DNA of 64,000 bases, from NCBI GenBank assembly GCA_015272515.1, contig JACYLN010000045.1:1-64000 (forward strand). The letters are read 5' to 3'. The translations under genes were made by a program, and so were the position numbers. Shown in pieces: positions 8,202-17,090 of the stretch. Source of the stretch: Leptolyngbyaceae cyanobacterium C42_A2020_001 (GTDB lineage Bacteria; Cyanobacteriota; Cyanobacteriia; Leptolyngbyales; Leptolyngbyaceae). The notes beneath the pieces were generated by a model. It did not search any database. It was not told where the DNA came from and saw only the letters and a list, made by a program, of their open reading frames with translations. Position 1 is the stretch's first letter; each line of letters begins with the position of its first letter.

Positions 8202-9314
8202 ATGTCTCTGGGTTCTCGTGTAAATGCTGCATTAGCAGCGATGAATGTGCAGTTTGTGAGAAAAACTGGGCTGGAACGGTTAAGAGCACTGGAACAGGAG
8301 TTTCAAGCCCTTTTAAGCGAGTATCAGGCGTTAAAATCTCGCCACGAACGCTTGAGCAATCGCCTGCATTTACCAGAAAAATTTTTTGAGCTATATCCCC
8401 ACTCGCGTCCCCTACTGCCCGATGGAGCCAATTATTTTCTAATCGATAGCAACACGCGCTTGACGGAGTTAACCCAGCGTTATCGAGCCGTGAACCATCC
8501 GGTGATGAATGCCTCCATGTGGACGGATGAGTTTGTGCATGAGGAGATTGATCTGCACGGGTTTCGGGCGGATGGTGGTTATGTCTGGCAGCATCGCGAG
8601 ATCAACACCGATCTGCACTACGCCCTCTGCGCGTACTATTTAAAATCCATCGACACATTGGGATTGTTTGAAAAACTGACCGAAGATACGCTGTTTGGAG
8701 CCTACACCGTGAAGGTCAGCGATCGCCCCGTCAGCCGCGACCTGCTTGACTCCATGACCGAAATTTATTTTCTGGAACGGCACCTTGCCATTTCCCAACG
8801 CCCCAACCTGACTATTCTCGACATTGGCGCAGGCTACGGACGGCTCGCCCATCGCCTGGCACAATCTCTATCCAATTTGGGAACCGTATTTTGCACCGAT
8901 GCGATCGCCGTCTCCTCCTTCTTGTGTGAGTACTACCTGCAATTTCGAGGTGTCAATCAAACCGCGATCGCCGTTCCCTTTGATGAACTGCGAACCACCC
9001 TGACGCAGAATTCGGTCGCTATCGCCATCAACATTCACAGCTTTTCTGAGTGCAGCCTGGACGCGATCGCGGGTTGGCTCGATCTCCTGACAGAGTTTGC
9101 CATTCCCCACATCATGATCGTGCCAAACGAACTCGACAACGGCGGCACCCAACTACTCTCCTGCGAAAAAGATAAAACCCGCATCAACTATCAACCCCTG
9201 CTGGAGCAGCGAGGATACCAGCTCATTGCCTGCGATCCCAAATTTCTCGACCCGACCGTGCAAGCAAATGGCGTATCCCCAACTCACCACTTCCTCTTCC
9301 AAAAATGCGTATGA
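8202..9314 (+). CDS. Putative sugar O-methyltransferase
   Basis: Protein of 370 residues with a short N-terminal coiled-coil-like segment (about 24-52, LRALEQEFQALLSEYQALKS). The Rossmann methyltransferase core starts at LTILDIGAGYGRLAHRLA (residues 203-220), where DIGAGYG is SAM motif I. The overall layout resembles the putative sugar O-methyltransferase family found with surface-polysaccharide genes. The acceptor is unknown. The gene stands alone between cobQ and a ferredoxin, so context does not help. The C-terminal half lacks other domains I recognise. Confidence 0.65.
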   Translation: MSLGSRVNAALAAMNVQFVRKTGLERLRALEQEFQALLSEYQALKSRHERLSNRLHLPEKFFELYPHSRPLLPDGANYFLIDSNTRLTELTQRYRAVNHPVMNASMWTDEFVHEEIDLHGFRADGGYVWQHREINTDLHYALCAYYLKSIDTLGLFEKLTEDTLFGAYTVKVSDRPVSRDLLDSMTEIYFLERHLAISQRPNLTILDIGAGYGRLAHRLAQSLSNLGTVFCTDAIAVSSFLCEYYLQFRGVNQTAIAVPFDELRTTLTQNSVAIAINIHSFSECSLDAIAGWLDLLTEFAIPHIMIVPNELDNGGTQLLSCEKDKTRINYQPLLEQRGYQLIACDPKFLDPTVQANGVSPTHHFLFQKCV

Positions 9315-9514
9315 TTTGGAAACATCCTTTGGTTAAGCAGCTTTAAACACAAAATAAGCGCAAACTAGATGCTCTAGCGCGCTTAAATCCCTAACCCTTT
9401 CGGTGCAACGTACCCGTTTGTCCTTGATTTATACAGTAAAGGGAAAGTCTTAAAAACCTCGACCCGTTTAGATATTCTTTAGAATCCCCTTAACCCTTAG
9501 TTACGCAAATCGCT

Positions 9515-9754
9515 ATGACTGTTCGTATTCAATTCCTACCCGATGATGTCACGGTCAATGCTGAACCAGGAGAAGCCCTACTTCAGGTTGCCAGTCGAGC
9601 CGGAATCACCATCCCAACTGGCTGCCTGATGGGATCGTGTCATGCTTGCGAAGTGGAACTCGATGACGGGCGCAGTATCTGTAGCTGCATCAGTAGCGTT
9701 CCCAGCGGGAAAGAACAGTTAACGATTCATTTATTTTCTGATCCAAGTTGGTAG
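9515..9754 (+). CDS. Short 2Fe-2S ferredoxin-like protein
   Basis: Acidic protein of 79 residues with a beta-grasp start (TVRIQFLPDDVTVNAEPGE) and a plant-type cluster loop: C37, C42 and C45 in GCLMGSCHACEV, followed by C56 and C58 in SICSCISSVP. In classical plant-type ferredoxins (about 97 residues) the fourth ligand lies about 29 residues after the third. Here it is only 11-13 residues away, so the loop is shortened and one of two cysteines must serve. Probably a small soluble electron carrier. It is monocistronic, with about 200 bp upstream and a repeat-rich region downstream. Confidence 0.8.
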   Translation: MTVRIQFLPDDVTVNAEPGEALLQVASRAGITIPTGCLMGSCHACEVELDDGRSICSCISSVPSGKEQLTIHLFSDPSW

Positions 9755-9756
9755 AA

Positions 9757-9990
9757 AGCGGGAATGGGGATAGAAGGAGGCAAGAGGATTGGGGATTGCT
9801 GATTCAGGATTACTGATTGAGCCAACCTGCCAATCCCCAATCTCTAATCTCCAATTGACACCCCATCACTCTTCTACCCCCTTTCCCCATCACTCTCTCT
9901 TCCCCATCACTCTTCTACCCCCTCTTCCCCATCACTCTCTCTTCCCCATCACTCTTCTACCCCCTCTTCCCCATCTCCCCGATCCCCATT
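9757..9990. repeat. G-rich/C-rich low-complexity region with hairpin and CCCCATCACTCT repeats
   Basis: Lies between the convergent ferredoxin and gdhA genes. The left part is purine rich and the right part pyrimidine rich. A perfect 12-bp inverted repeat, GATTGGGGATTG (9787-9798) and CAATCCCCAATC (9831-9842), forms a hairpin. From about 9860 the unit CCCCATCACTCTCTCTT / CCCCATCACTCTTCTACC is repeated several times. The same style of repeat occurs at 35418, 39717 and 61150. It may act as a bidirectional terminator. Confidence 0.7.
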
Positions 9991-9998
9991 CCCTCCTC

Positions 9999-11303
9999 TC
10001 AATTCCGGCTTTTGCCGCGCCCGTTGAGGTAGTAGTCCCGTGTGCCTTTGGCGCTGATGGCTTCTCCTAAACGACTGATTGCGTGGACATAGGCAGCGGT
10101 TCGCAGAGGAATGGCATTTTCTTGAGAGATGGTCCAGATGCGATCGGCTTCTTCGATGATGCGGCTCTGGAGTTTCTGGTTGACTTCATCCAGCGTCCAA
10201 TACAAGCCGCTACGGTTTTGTACCCACTCAAAGTAGCTAACCGTTACTCCGCCTGCATTCACCAGGATATCGGGAAAGACGTAAATACCTTTCTCGTCCA
10301 GGATTTTGTCTGCGGCAGAAGTAGTGGGACCGTTGGCAACTTCAAACACCAGTTTTGCCTGGATATAGGGGGCATTGGCTGCGGTGATTTGGTTTTCCAG
10401 GGCGGCGGGAACTAAAATATCCACGTCTAACTTGAGCAACTCTTCGTTCGTGAGAATTTCTTGATTGCTGATTTCGCAAACGCTGCTATCGCAATAGGGT
10501 GCACGCACATCACGAGTAGCTTCTTTGGTTCGCCGCACACTGGGAATGTCTAAGCCATTCTTGGAGTACACGCCGCCCTGAGAGTCGCTAACTGCAACGA
10601 CTTTATAGCCTTTGTGGTATAGCAGTTCTGCTAGAATGCCACCTGCATTGCCAAATCCTTGAATGGCGACAGTAGTGGATTCAGGATCTTTGTCGAATTT
10701 TGGTAGCATTGCCTGAATGACGTAGAATGCCCCCATTGCGGTCGCGGCTTCTCGTCCCACACTGCCGCCCATACTGATGGGTTTGCCAGTCACAACGGCA
10801 GGGCAGATGTGGCGTTTGATGATGCTGTATTGATCCATCATCCAACCCATGATCATGGAGTTGGTGTAAACATCGGGAGCGAGAATATCAACATCGGGTC
10901 CGATAAAGTCGGCGATCGCGTCGATATAGCCCCGGCTCAGCCGTTCCAGTTCCATGCGAGACAGGGCTTTGGGATTAACCGTAATGCCGCCTTTCGCTCC
11001 ACCAAACGGCAACCCCAATGCCGCACATTTGAAAGTCATCCAAAATGCCAGAGATTGCACTTCGTCCATTGTGACACTGGGATGATAGCGAACGCCTCCT
11101 TTTCCGGGTCCACGGGTGTCATCGTAGCGTACCCGATACCCTTGAAACACCTGGAGCGAGCCATCATCCATCCGCACAGGGATAGAGACGCTGAGGCTGG
11201 TTTGAGGAAACTTGAGCGATTCGATCGCATCCTCAGAGATGAAGGTATATTTCAACGCTTGTTCTAGTCGTTGGCTGGCATCAGCAAGCAGTGAATCCAT
11301 CAT
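9999..11303 (-). CDS. gdhA: Glutamate dehydrogenase (Glu/Leu/Phe/Val dehydrogenase family)
   Basis: Reversible oxidative deamination of glutamate. The family signature with the catalytic lysine is LPFGGAKGGITVNP near residue 100; a dinucleotide-binding motif (VAIQGFGNAGG) follows near residue 210. Its length of about 434 residues fits a hexameric GDH of the NAD- or NADP-using alpha type; coenzyme choice cannot be read with certainty. I prefer the ATG at 11303 because AAAGGTG lies about 10 bp ahead; the longer frame would start with a GTG at 11312. A GTA-N8-TAC sequence about 130 bp upstream suggests NtcA control. Confidence 0.9.
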   Translation of the reverse strand: MMDSLLADASQRLEQALKYTFISEDAIESLKFPQTSLSVSIPVRMDDGSLQVFQGYRVRYDDTRGPGKGGVRYHPSVTMDEVQSLAFWMTFKCAALGLPFGGAKGGITVNPKALSRMELERLSRGYIDAIADFIGPDVDILAPDVYTNSMIMGWMMDQYSIIKRHICPAVVTGKPISMGGSVGREAATAMGAFYVIQAMLPKFDKDPESTTVAIQGFGNAGGILAELLYHKGYKVVAVSDSQGGVYSKNGLDIPSVRRTKEATRDVRAPYCDSSVCEISNQEILTNEELLKLDVDILVPAALENQITAANAPYIQAKLVFEVANGPTTSAADKILDEKGIYVFPDILVNAGGVTVSYFEWVQNRSGLYWTLDEVNQKLQSRIIEEADRIWTISQENAIPLRTAAYVHAISRLGEAISAKGTRDYYLNGRGKSRN

Positions 11304-11432
11304 AATGAGCACACCTTTACACTTAGTTAGAAATGTTGCGCGGTCAGCAGTCTCTGTTTGAGGAAATCATGAGATGCAGAGGGTTGACGAAGAGGGAACA
11401 CGCAATTAGTTCGGAAAATTTTTCGATTTTCA

Positions 11433-11446
11433 GTATCAAAAGCTAC
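11433..11446 (-). promoter_or_regulatory. Possible NtcA-binding site upstream of gdhA
   Basis: GTATCAAAAGCTAC matches the NtcA consensus GTA-N8-TAC exactly (it is palindromic, so it reads on both strands). It is 130 bp upstream of the chosen gdhA start. A well-spaced TAN3T -10 box about 22 bp downstream is not clearly present. A random match in 300 bp is not rare, so this is a suggestion. Confidence 0.4.
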
Positions 11447-11554
11447 TAATTTGTATATCTTTACTATGACCCATTCTCAAAGGAGTCGCTACACTGCGAT
11501 CCCCGAACGACATAAAACGAAATAGTGGATATTTTGGGCTACCCAGTTTTCATG

Positions 11555-11591
11555 AAAAAACCCCGTCCTGATTGCAGAACGAGGCTTTTTT
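11555..11591 (-). terminator. Rho-independent terminator downstream of the NDP-sugar gene
   Basis: On the minus strand CCTCGTTCTG pairs with CAGGACGGGG (10 bp including two G-U pairs) around a CAAT loop, followed by six Ts. It begins about 20 bp after the stop of the minus-strand gene at 11613. The plus strand also ends in six Ts, so it could work in both directions. Confidence 0.85.
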
Positions 11592-11612
11592 ACCCTAGTC
11601 AACAGGCAGTGC

Positions 11613-12800
11613 TTAGGCACTTTGGACGTTGTTTGATTTGTTGTCGGCTTTTAAGAGTTCAGCGATCGCTTGCCCTTCGGCAGGTGGTTGGGTAGGTAAT
11701 TCCTGGCGGCGATCCGTAATTAGCCAGTCGAGCGAAGCCGCCTGTACGTCGATGGTTGCTCCTGTTTTATCCACACAGTAACGACCAAACACCAACTTAT
11801 CCACCAGACGCACTCCCGGACCCAAACGGGAATAATCGAAAATCACGCTATTATCCACCACTGCACCGCTGCAAATCCAGCAGTTGGGACCGATCATAGT
11901 GGGTCCAATAATGGTTGCGCCATCCTCAATATGAGTCATACCGCCAATGTAAACCGGGCCTTGAACGTTCACCTTGTCCCAGTTCACGGCAACATTTAGC
12001 CCGGTGTAGATGCCGGGGGCAACTTGGTGACCGGGGATCTCCACATTTTTTACATCTCCCTGCAACACCGCGCGAATGGCGTGCCAGTAATCGGGGACTT
12101 TGCCAATATCAACCCATTCAAAATCCATCGGCAGCCCGTAGAAGGGCGCACCGATTTCCACCAGTTTAGGGAAGAGTTGGCTGCCAATGTCGTATTCCAC
12201 GCCAGAGGGCACATAATCCAGCACTTCCGGCTCAAAAATATAAATTCCGGTATTGATGCAGTTGCTGAGTGCTTCTTCCACTTTGGGCTTTTCCTGGAAG
12301 GCTTTAATTCTGCCTTCGTCATCGGTGACCACTACACCGTAACTGGAGACTTCTTCTTGAGGTACGGTTTTCATGATGACAGTGGCGATCGAGCCTTTTT
12401 CTCGATGCCATTTCACCGCAGCCGTCAAATCCAGGTCAATCAAGGCATCTCCACATAACACCACAAAGGTGTCATCAAAGAAAGGAGAGAAATCCTGAAT
12501 GTGGCGCATTCCTCCTGCCGAACCCAGAGCCTTCCCAACTAGCTCACCGTCTTTGATATAACCCTCGAAGGAATAGGCAATTTGCACACCAAAGCGCTGT
12601 CCGTCGCGGAAATAGCCCTCTATCACGTCTGCTAGATGGCTAACGTTGACCATTATCTGGTCAAACCCATGCTGCCGAAGAAGTTCGAGCAAAAACTCCA
12701 TTACAGGCTTTTGCATAATTGGAATCATGGGCTTGGGAATCTCATACGTGATGGGACGAACACGTGTTCCCTTCCCTGCTGCCAGAATCATGGCTTTCAT
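11613..12800 (-). CDS. NDP-sugar pyrophosphorylase (mannose-1-phosphate guanylyltransferase-like)
   Basis: Sugar-phosphate nucleotidyltransferase of 395 residues. The N-terminal Rossmann-like domain starts with ILAAGKGTRVRPITYEIPKP (nucleotide binding) and carries LCGDALIDLDLTA (metal and sugar-phosphate site). From about residue 250 a left-handed beta-helix domain follows (VNVQGPVYIGG, ATIIGPTMIGPNCWI). This layout is shared by mannose-1-phosphate guanylyltransferase and glucose-1-phosphate enzymes; the sugar cannot be decided. It supplies activated sugar for glycan synthesis. It is a single gene with a clear terminator and about 200 bp upstream. Confidence 0.85.
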   Translation of the reverse strand: MKAMILAAGKGTRVRPITYEIPKPMIPIMQKPVMEFLLELLRQHGFDQIMVNVSHLADVIEGYFRDGQRFGVQIAYSFEGYIKDGELVGKALGSAGGMRHIQDFSPFFDDTFVVLCGDALIDLDLTAAVKWHREKGSIATVIMKTVPQEEVSSYGVVVTDDEGRIKAFQEKPKVEEALSNCINTGIYIFEPEVLDYVPSGVEYDIGSQLFPKLVEIGAPFYGLPMDFEWVDIGKVPDYWHAIRAVLQGDVKNVEIPGHQVAPGIYTGLNVAVNWDKVNVQGPVYIGGMTHIEDGATIIGPTMIGPNCWICSGAVVDNSVIFDYSRLGPGVRLVDKLVFGRYCVDKTGATIDVQAASLDWLITDRRQELPTQPPAEGQAIAELLKADNKSNNVQSA

Positions 12801-13003
12801 AGGTATTTTCTCTCAATCCTTCAGCCGTTAATTTTAACTGTCCGTGTAATCAAACGTCGCGTTCGCCCAGGAACCGGATTAAATGCTATGGGTAAGCCAA
12901 AAACTTAAAAGTAGTTGCCATTACCCCCATCTAAACTTTGCCAAATCTACAAACACGCTTCACAAAAAACCTAAGGGTAGTGTACCCTGTCCATCTTTTT
13001 AAC

Positions 13004-13828
13004 TCACGCCGAACCATCGATCGCATCAAGGTTGGCAGAGTCATTCAACGGGCGAACGCGTAAATCTTGATAAAACTCATCCTGTTCCAGTTCTACTTTA
13101 GACTGAGCAGACAAGAGTAAGAGTGCCCAAAAAATTCCCACGCGATCGTGTTGAGGGCTGTGAGTTTCTACATCAGGGTTGGAGCGATTATTTTGAGACT
13201 GAGTCCAAAGGTCTAACAGAAATTCAAAATCCAGCCAGGTTTGCGGATCGTGAACATTGGATAGGTGATCGGCGAAAAACTGCTCCAGGGCCGTTGCCAT
13301 CTCAGAAAGATTTTCCTGGTGAGCCAGTTGGGCGATCGCACGCACGGTTTGAGAGCGAGATTGTGCTGGGGGGCGGCGCAGGCGCTTTCGTGGCGTGGGG
13401 TCTTCCAACGCAGCGGCGATCGTCCGGAGTTGGTCAATCAGATCTTTTAAGGTGACTTTACGACGTTGCGGTGGCTGGGCAACCGCTCGGCGGCGAATCT
13501 GCTTCTCCAGGTTAGGAGGTAAGGCGGTTCTGCCAATTCCGTCTTCCAGCAAGGCTGCCTCATCCAGATCGATGTCTGTCTCTTCTGCTGGTTCTGGTTG
13601 AGTCAGGCTATCGGCTTTGAGGAGTACCAGCATGGAGGCATACAAAAATGCCTGCCCCGATGAAGACAGGCTTTTCTCGTAGGGTTCCTGCCCATTGATT
13701 GAGGGGGGCATTTCACTGAGAAAGCGGTCAATCACCTCAATCACTTTGACATCCCAGGGATCAATTTCTCCCTGCTCTGCCATATCTATTAAGAGAGCGA
13801 TCGCATCCTCTGCTAGCGAGAGCGCCAT
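13004..13828 (-). CDS. scpA: Segregation and condensation protein A
   Basis: Kleisin subunit of the SMC-ScpAB complex that compacts and segregates the chromosome. The 274-residue protein opens with the family pattern DAIALLIDMAEQGEIDPWDVKVIEVIDRFL, which includes the SMC-contact helix. An acidic middle follows (ETDIDLDEAALLEDG). The C-terminal winged helix (FWALLLLSAQSKVELEQDEFYQDLRVRP) contacts the SMC head. No scpB or smc is in the window. A 38-residue membrane peptide ends 13 bp upstream on the same strand and may be cotranscribed with it. Confidence 0.9.
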   Translation of the reverse strand: MALSLAEDAIALLIDMAEQGEIDPWDVKVIEVIDRFLSEMPPSINGQEPYEKSLSSSGQAFLYASMLVLLKADSLTQPEPAEETDIDLDEAALLEDGIGRTALPPNLEKQIRRRAVAQPPQRRKVTLKDLIDQLRTIAAALEDPTPRKRLRRPPAQSRSQTVRAIAQLAHQENLSEMATALEQFFADHLSNVHDPQTWLDFEFLLDLWTQSQNNRSNPDVETHSPQHDRVGIFWALLLLSAQSKVELEQDEFYQDLRVRPLNDSANLDAIDGSA

Positions 13829-13841
13829 GAGCTAAAAGCCT

Positions 13842-13958
13842 CTAAGGTCGAGAAAGCCGAACAAACCAAACAGCCGCCATCACAATCAAGGTCAGGAGCA
13901 TCAGCGGCACCCAAAGGCTCAAAGGATTCAGCGGAGTCACAAAGTCAATAGCCGACAT
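13842..13958 (-). CDS. Small single-span membrane protein (38 aa)
   Basis: Encodes 38 residues starting MSAIDFVTPLNPLSLW and ending WFVRLSRP. The middle (WVPLMLLTLIVMAAVWFV) is a clear transmembrane segment, and the C-terminus is positive, giving an N-out/C-in prediction. AGGA sits 8 bp before the ATG, a good ribosome binding site. It lies between the LapA-like gene and scpA on the same strand, 13 bp before scpA. I do not recognise the family. It resembles in size the small subunits of thylakoid complexes but matches none I know. Confidence 0.6.
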   Translation of the reverse strand: MSAIDFVTPLNPLSLWVPLMLLTLIVMAAVWFVRLSRP

Positions 13959-13994
13959 GATTGAATCCTAGCTCAAGTTTGGCGCGTAGGGCGG

Positions 13995-14360
13995 CTACTG
14001 AGAGACGAGTTCTGCTTCAGTAGTCGCTTCCTCCACTACAGTTTTAGCGGCTGGGAGCAAACGCTGTTGTTCAATTTCTGCCTTGTACCGCTCAACATCC
14101 TCCTCCAGTTCCTGGATACGCGTATCGCGCACCCGAACCTCCTTACCCGTTTCCACCATCCGCTGCACCCGAGTCCACACGCTAAATACCCAGGCAAATA
14201 CCGCTCCAATTCCCATTGCTAAAATTAGCTCAATTGAGAGGGGAGCCTGAACCTGAACGCCTTTGATGATATGAATCGGCACAGGCTCGGTGTTTTCAAT
14301 GCCGAACAACACTAGAGCCAGACAAATCACAAAGATGACTACAAAATTAACTTGTCGCAT
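13995..14360 (-). CDS. LapA family (DUF1049) membrane protein
   Basis: Protein of 121 residues with two N-terminal membrane spans (about residues 5-23 and 43-62, separated by the family motif NTEPVPIHIIKGVQVQAPLS). A charged cytoplasmic coiled coil follows (RDTRIQELEEDVERYKAEIEQQ). In enterobacteria the LapA/LapB pair adjusts lipopolysaccharide synthesis; here no LapB is adjacent, so only the family name is safe. It lies on the minus strand between AI-2E and the 38-residue peptide. Alternating short genes on the same strand suggest an operon running toward scpA. Confidence 0.8.
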   Translation of the reverse strand: MRQVNFVVIFVICLALVLFGIENTEPVPIHIIKGVQVQAPLSIELILAMGIGAVFAWVFSVWTRVQRMVETGKEVRVRDTRIQELEEDVERYKAEIEQQRLLPAAKTVVEEATTEAELVSQ

Positions 14361-14542
14361 AGCCTCAAAAGAATTAAGTAGACGTGATGCGGAGTACGCT
14401 ACTCAAAGTTTTACCAGAGGCTGGTTAGGAATACGTCAGATTTGAATTAATTCTTTTGATAAAAACTGCGTCCAACCCGCAAACTAAAGGTTCTTCTAGG
14501 GAAAAACTACGGGTTTGGATGTGGACAAGGTTTAATTTGGTC

Positions 14543-15610
14543 TTACTCTTCAATGGCGGCTGGCTCTTTGGTTTTGACATGGCTTTTACGAACGGCTTCT
14601 AAGGTTCCTTTAATTGTTCCGGCGATCGGCACGGCCACAATAATTCCTAAAAACCCGCCAATTTGCAGCCCCATCAGCAAAGCAATAAAGATCCAGATGG
14701 GATTTAGCCCAGTAATATCTCCAAGCAGTTTAGGCGCAAGAACATTGTCTCTCACCTGTTGAAGAATGGTGGCAGAAATGGTGACCTGAATGGCTAACCA
14801 GGGATTTTGCAACATTAACAGGATGGCAACTAAGCCGATACCGAGTGTGGGACCAACCAAAGGGATCACCTCAGCGATCGCGATTAGCACCGCAAACAGC
14901 AACGCAAAGGGAACTTGCAGTGCCAGAAAAACTGGGATCAGTGCCACCCCCATAAACACGGCTAGCAGAATTTGGCTGACGATGAAGTTGTGGAAATTTA
15001 GCTCTAAAGAGTCTCGAAACGGAAACCCGTACTGGGGAGGGAATAAGTTAATTAGCCCATTCCACAACTGGTTACCATACAGCAACATATAAAACGCCAA
15101 TACCAAAACCAGGGTGCTGGCAATCAACCCACTAAAGGTTAAGATCGCCAGATCGAGCGCTTGTTTGGGAAGACTCTGAAGCAACCCTTCGATCTGGTTG
15201 TTGATGCGATCGCTAAATCCCATCAAATCGAGGGGTAAATTTCGCGCCTTTGCCCAGCCATCTAAGGTTTTGATGTTATCAGCACTTGCCTGGAGCCAGC
15301 CCGGAATTTTGCTAAAAAGTTGGGCAGTTTGCTCAGTGATGATTGGCACAATCGTAATGCCCGTAATCACCATTAGCGTCACCGTAATAAACAAAACGAG
15401 AGTGACTGCCTGAGCGCGGGAGAATTTGGCACGCTGGAATAACCGAACGGGGTAGTTCAACAAAAACGCCAGAATCGCGGCGGTTACGAGAATGGTGATC
15501 AACCCTTGAAAAAATTGAAACAGTTGAGTCAGCACCCAGACATTTAGCGCCACAATTGGACCGCTCAAACCCAAGATTAGTAAGCGTTGAAGGTTAGCTG
15601 AACGGCGCAT
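14543..15610 (-). CDS. AI-2E family transporter
   Basis: Polytopic inner-membrane protein of 355 residues with about seven to eight spans. The family layout is clear: two N-terminal helices, a large extracytoplasmic loop (residues about 85-150), then AEVIPLVGPTLGIG and LLGDITGLNPIWIFIALLMG in the C-terminal half. Members export or facilitate small molecules; the link to autoinducer-2 holds only for TqsA-type proteins, and others are Na+/H+ antiporters. The substrate here is unknown. It is followed on the minus strand by the LapA gene. Confidence 0.85.
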   Translation of the reverse strand: MRRSANLQRLLILGLSGPIVALNVWVLTQLFQFFQGLITILVTAAILAFLLNYPVRLFQRAKFSRAQAVTLVLFITVTLMVITGITIVPIITEQTAQLFSKIPGWLQASADNIKTLDGWAKARNLPLDLMGFSDRINNQIEGLLQSLPKQALDLAILTFSGLIASTLVLVLAFYMLLYGNQLWNGLINLFPPQYGFPFRDSLELNFHNFIVSQILLAVFMGVALIPVFLALQVPFALLFAVLIAIAEVIPLVGPTLGIGLVAILLMLQNPWLAIQVTISATILQQVRDNVLAPKLLGDITGLNPIWIFIALLMGLQIGGFLGIIVAVPIAGTIKGTLEAVRKSHVKTKEPAAIEE

Positions 15611-15656
15611 CGTTGGCTACAAGAAGGCAAAGGGCAAGACAGGAATCGACGGCATA

Positions 15657-16529
15657 CTAGGTGAGGGAAGGTTGCTGAGGGGAACGGGGCGATCGCGCAT
15701 TTTTGAGGAATTGCCCCAGGAGTACCAGCCCAATGATCAGGGCAATTCCAATGCCTAACGGACTCGGCATCCAGAAGACACTTTCAAGCGTGTTTGGTTC
15801 ACCCGGAATCAATCTCCAGACGAGTTGTTTGCCGTTGCGAGATGGTAACAGGTTTGTTCCACTCACGTTTCGAGCACCCCAGGGCGTTTCTAGCTTAAAC
15901 TCTAGCTTGATCAAAGAGGCAGGACTGACAAGTAACGTACCGGTTGTAGAGGTAACGCCCAGAGAGCGCAAATCCACCTCGACCCGTAGCCGATTTCGCT
16001 CCAAAAGTAAAAAATTGCTGTGAGTCACTGTCAACCGAGAGGCGATCGCGGGTAAACTGGCTCCTTCAAAGATTTGCTCCTGATTAAATACTGCCTCAAA
16101 GAACTGGTTGAATTTTTGCTCCAGTTCATCACTGCTAGTAAATGGAATTTTCACCGTTAACCCTGCCTGATTGGTGCGTTGCACCCGCCCACCCAGGCTA
16201 GCTGCCTGTCGTTCAATGGTTTTAACCCACGGTTGCAAACTGCCACCACTAAGCGCCTGCAAACGATCGCCTAGTTGAATATGCTGCACAATTTCCCCCT
16301 GGTTAGGATTCTCAAACCGGAGATTCACATCCGATTCCACACAACCCATCAATACAGTCGCCAGCACACCCACGAATACCAGCATCCGCATTCGGTGGGC
16401 GACATAAGTCAGCGATCGCATCCAGGCAGCAACAAGAATCCTGAATTGAACTGTCATGAGGGACCTCATGGTAGGGAAATTTGTTGATTGGAAAGAATCT
16501 ACATCAACTGTGATGTTAGTGTCTCTCAA
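15657..16529 (-). CDS. DUF3153 lipoprotein
   Basis: Cyanobacterial DUF3153 protein. A hydrophobic signal (MRMLVFVGVLATVLMGC) ends at a lipobox with C63 in the long frame, so the likely start is the ATG at 16391; residues before it look spurious. The body has alternating beta-like segments (ESDVNLRFENPNQGEIVQHIQLG, LLERNRLRVEVDLRSLGV). A C-terminal membrane span (IGIALIIGLVLLGQFL) precedes a basic tail. Function unknown. It sits 30 bp downstream of a TPR-like gene on the same strand, probably in one operon. Confidence 0.75.
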   Translation of the reverse strand: MRDTNITVDVDSFQSTNFPTMRSLMTVQFRILVAAWMRSLTYVAHRMRMLVFVGVLATVLMGCVESDVNLRFENPNQGEIVQHIQLGDRLQALSGGSLQPWVKTIERQAASLGGRVQRTNQAGLTVKIPFTSSDELEQKFNQFFEAVFNQEQIFEGASLPAIASRLTVTHSNFLLLERNRLRVEVDLRSLGVTSTTGTLLVSPASLIKLEFKLETPWGARNVSGTNLLPSRNGKQLVWRLIPGEPNTLESVFWMPSPLGIGIALIIGLVLLGQFLKNARSPRSPQQPSLT

Positions 16530-16559
16530 GTTGGGGATATTGGGTAAAAAAATCCTAAC

Positions 16560-17090
16560 TCAGGCAAACCACATGAGGCTGCCTAAAAGCACCAACGCCG
16601 CCAACAGCGCCACCCAAACAAACCGATTATCTTCAGTGTTCACCTGGCTCAAGTCTACCGACTCTAGCTTAAATTGAGAGGATTCGCTTGTCGCTCGTCC
16701 TTTAGCAGGCATGGGTGAGCCTCCAACGCGATCGCGCGCATCCCGATCCGCAAGATTTTCTAAATCAGGAATTTGAGTTAACCACTCTGGGCGGGTTTGC
16801 AGCTTGGGCGCTTCCAGAATGTAAAGGATGCGCTTCCCTTCCTTGCGCGTTTTCCAATCGGGGTGAGCGGTTAGCTGGCGACATAGAGCGATCGCCTCCT
16901 GCTGTTGCCCGGTTGCCTGGTAAGCCGTCACCAACCAGGTTTGTACAGTTCCTCCCAATACCGAGTTGGGGTTCACCAGTGCACTCGCCCTTTCCAAATG
17001 CTCAACCGATTTGCGATAGTTGCCCCGTTCAAACGCTATTTTCCCTGCTTGAAACTCTGCCTGGAGCGCACTCGAATCACTAGAATTCAC
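16560..17090 (-). CDS. TPR-like protein with C-terminal membrane anchor
   Basis: Protein of 176 residues. Residues about 10-80 form two to three helical TPR-type repeats (FQAGKIAFERGNYRKSVEHLERA, TWLVTAYQATGQQQEAIALCRQL). A linker with LEAPKLQTRPEWLTQIPDL follows, then a C-terminal single span (FVWVALLAALVLLGSLMWFA). Probably a tail-anchored scaffold on the cytoplasmic side. It lies directly upstream of the DUF3153 gene. No specific family name can be given. Confidence 0.7.
   Translation of the reverse strand: MNSSDSSALQAEFQAGKIAFERGNYRKSVEHLERASALVNPNSVLGGTVQTWLVTAYQATGQQQEAIALCRQLTAHPDWKTRKEGKRILYILEAPKLQTRPEWLTQIPDLENLADRDARDRVGGSPMPAKGRATSESSQFKLESVDLSQVNTEDNRFVWVALLAALVLLGSLMWFA

Noticed and set aside
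9860-9985. CRISPR-like appearance of the CCCCATCACTC tandem units
   Set aside because: Units vary in length, have no unique spacers and are low complexity, so it is not a CRISPR array.
9789-10070. 93-codon frame through the CCCCATCACTC repeats
   Set aside because: The translation is repeat peptide only; it runs into gdhA on the other strand.
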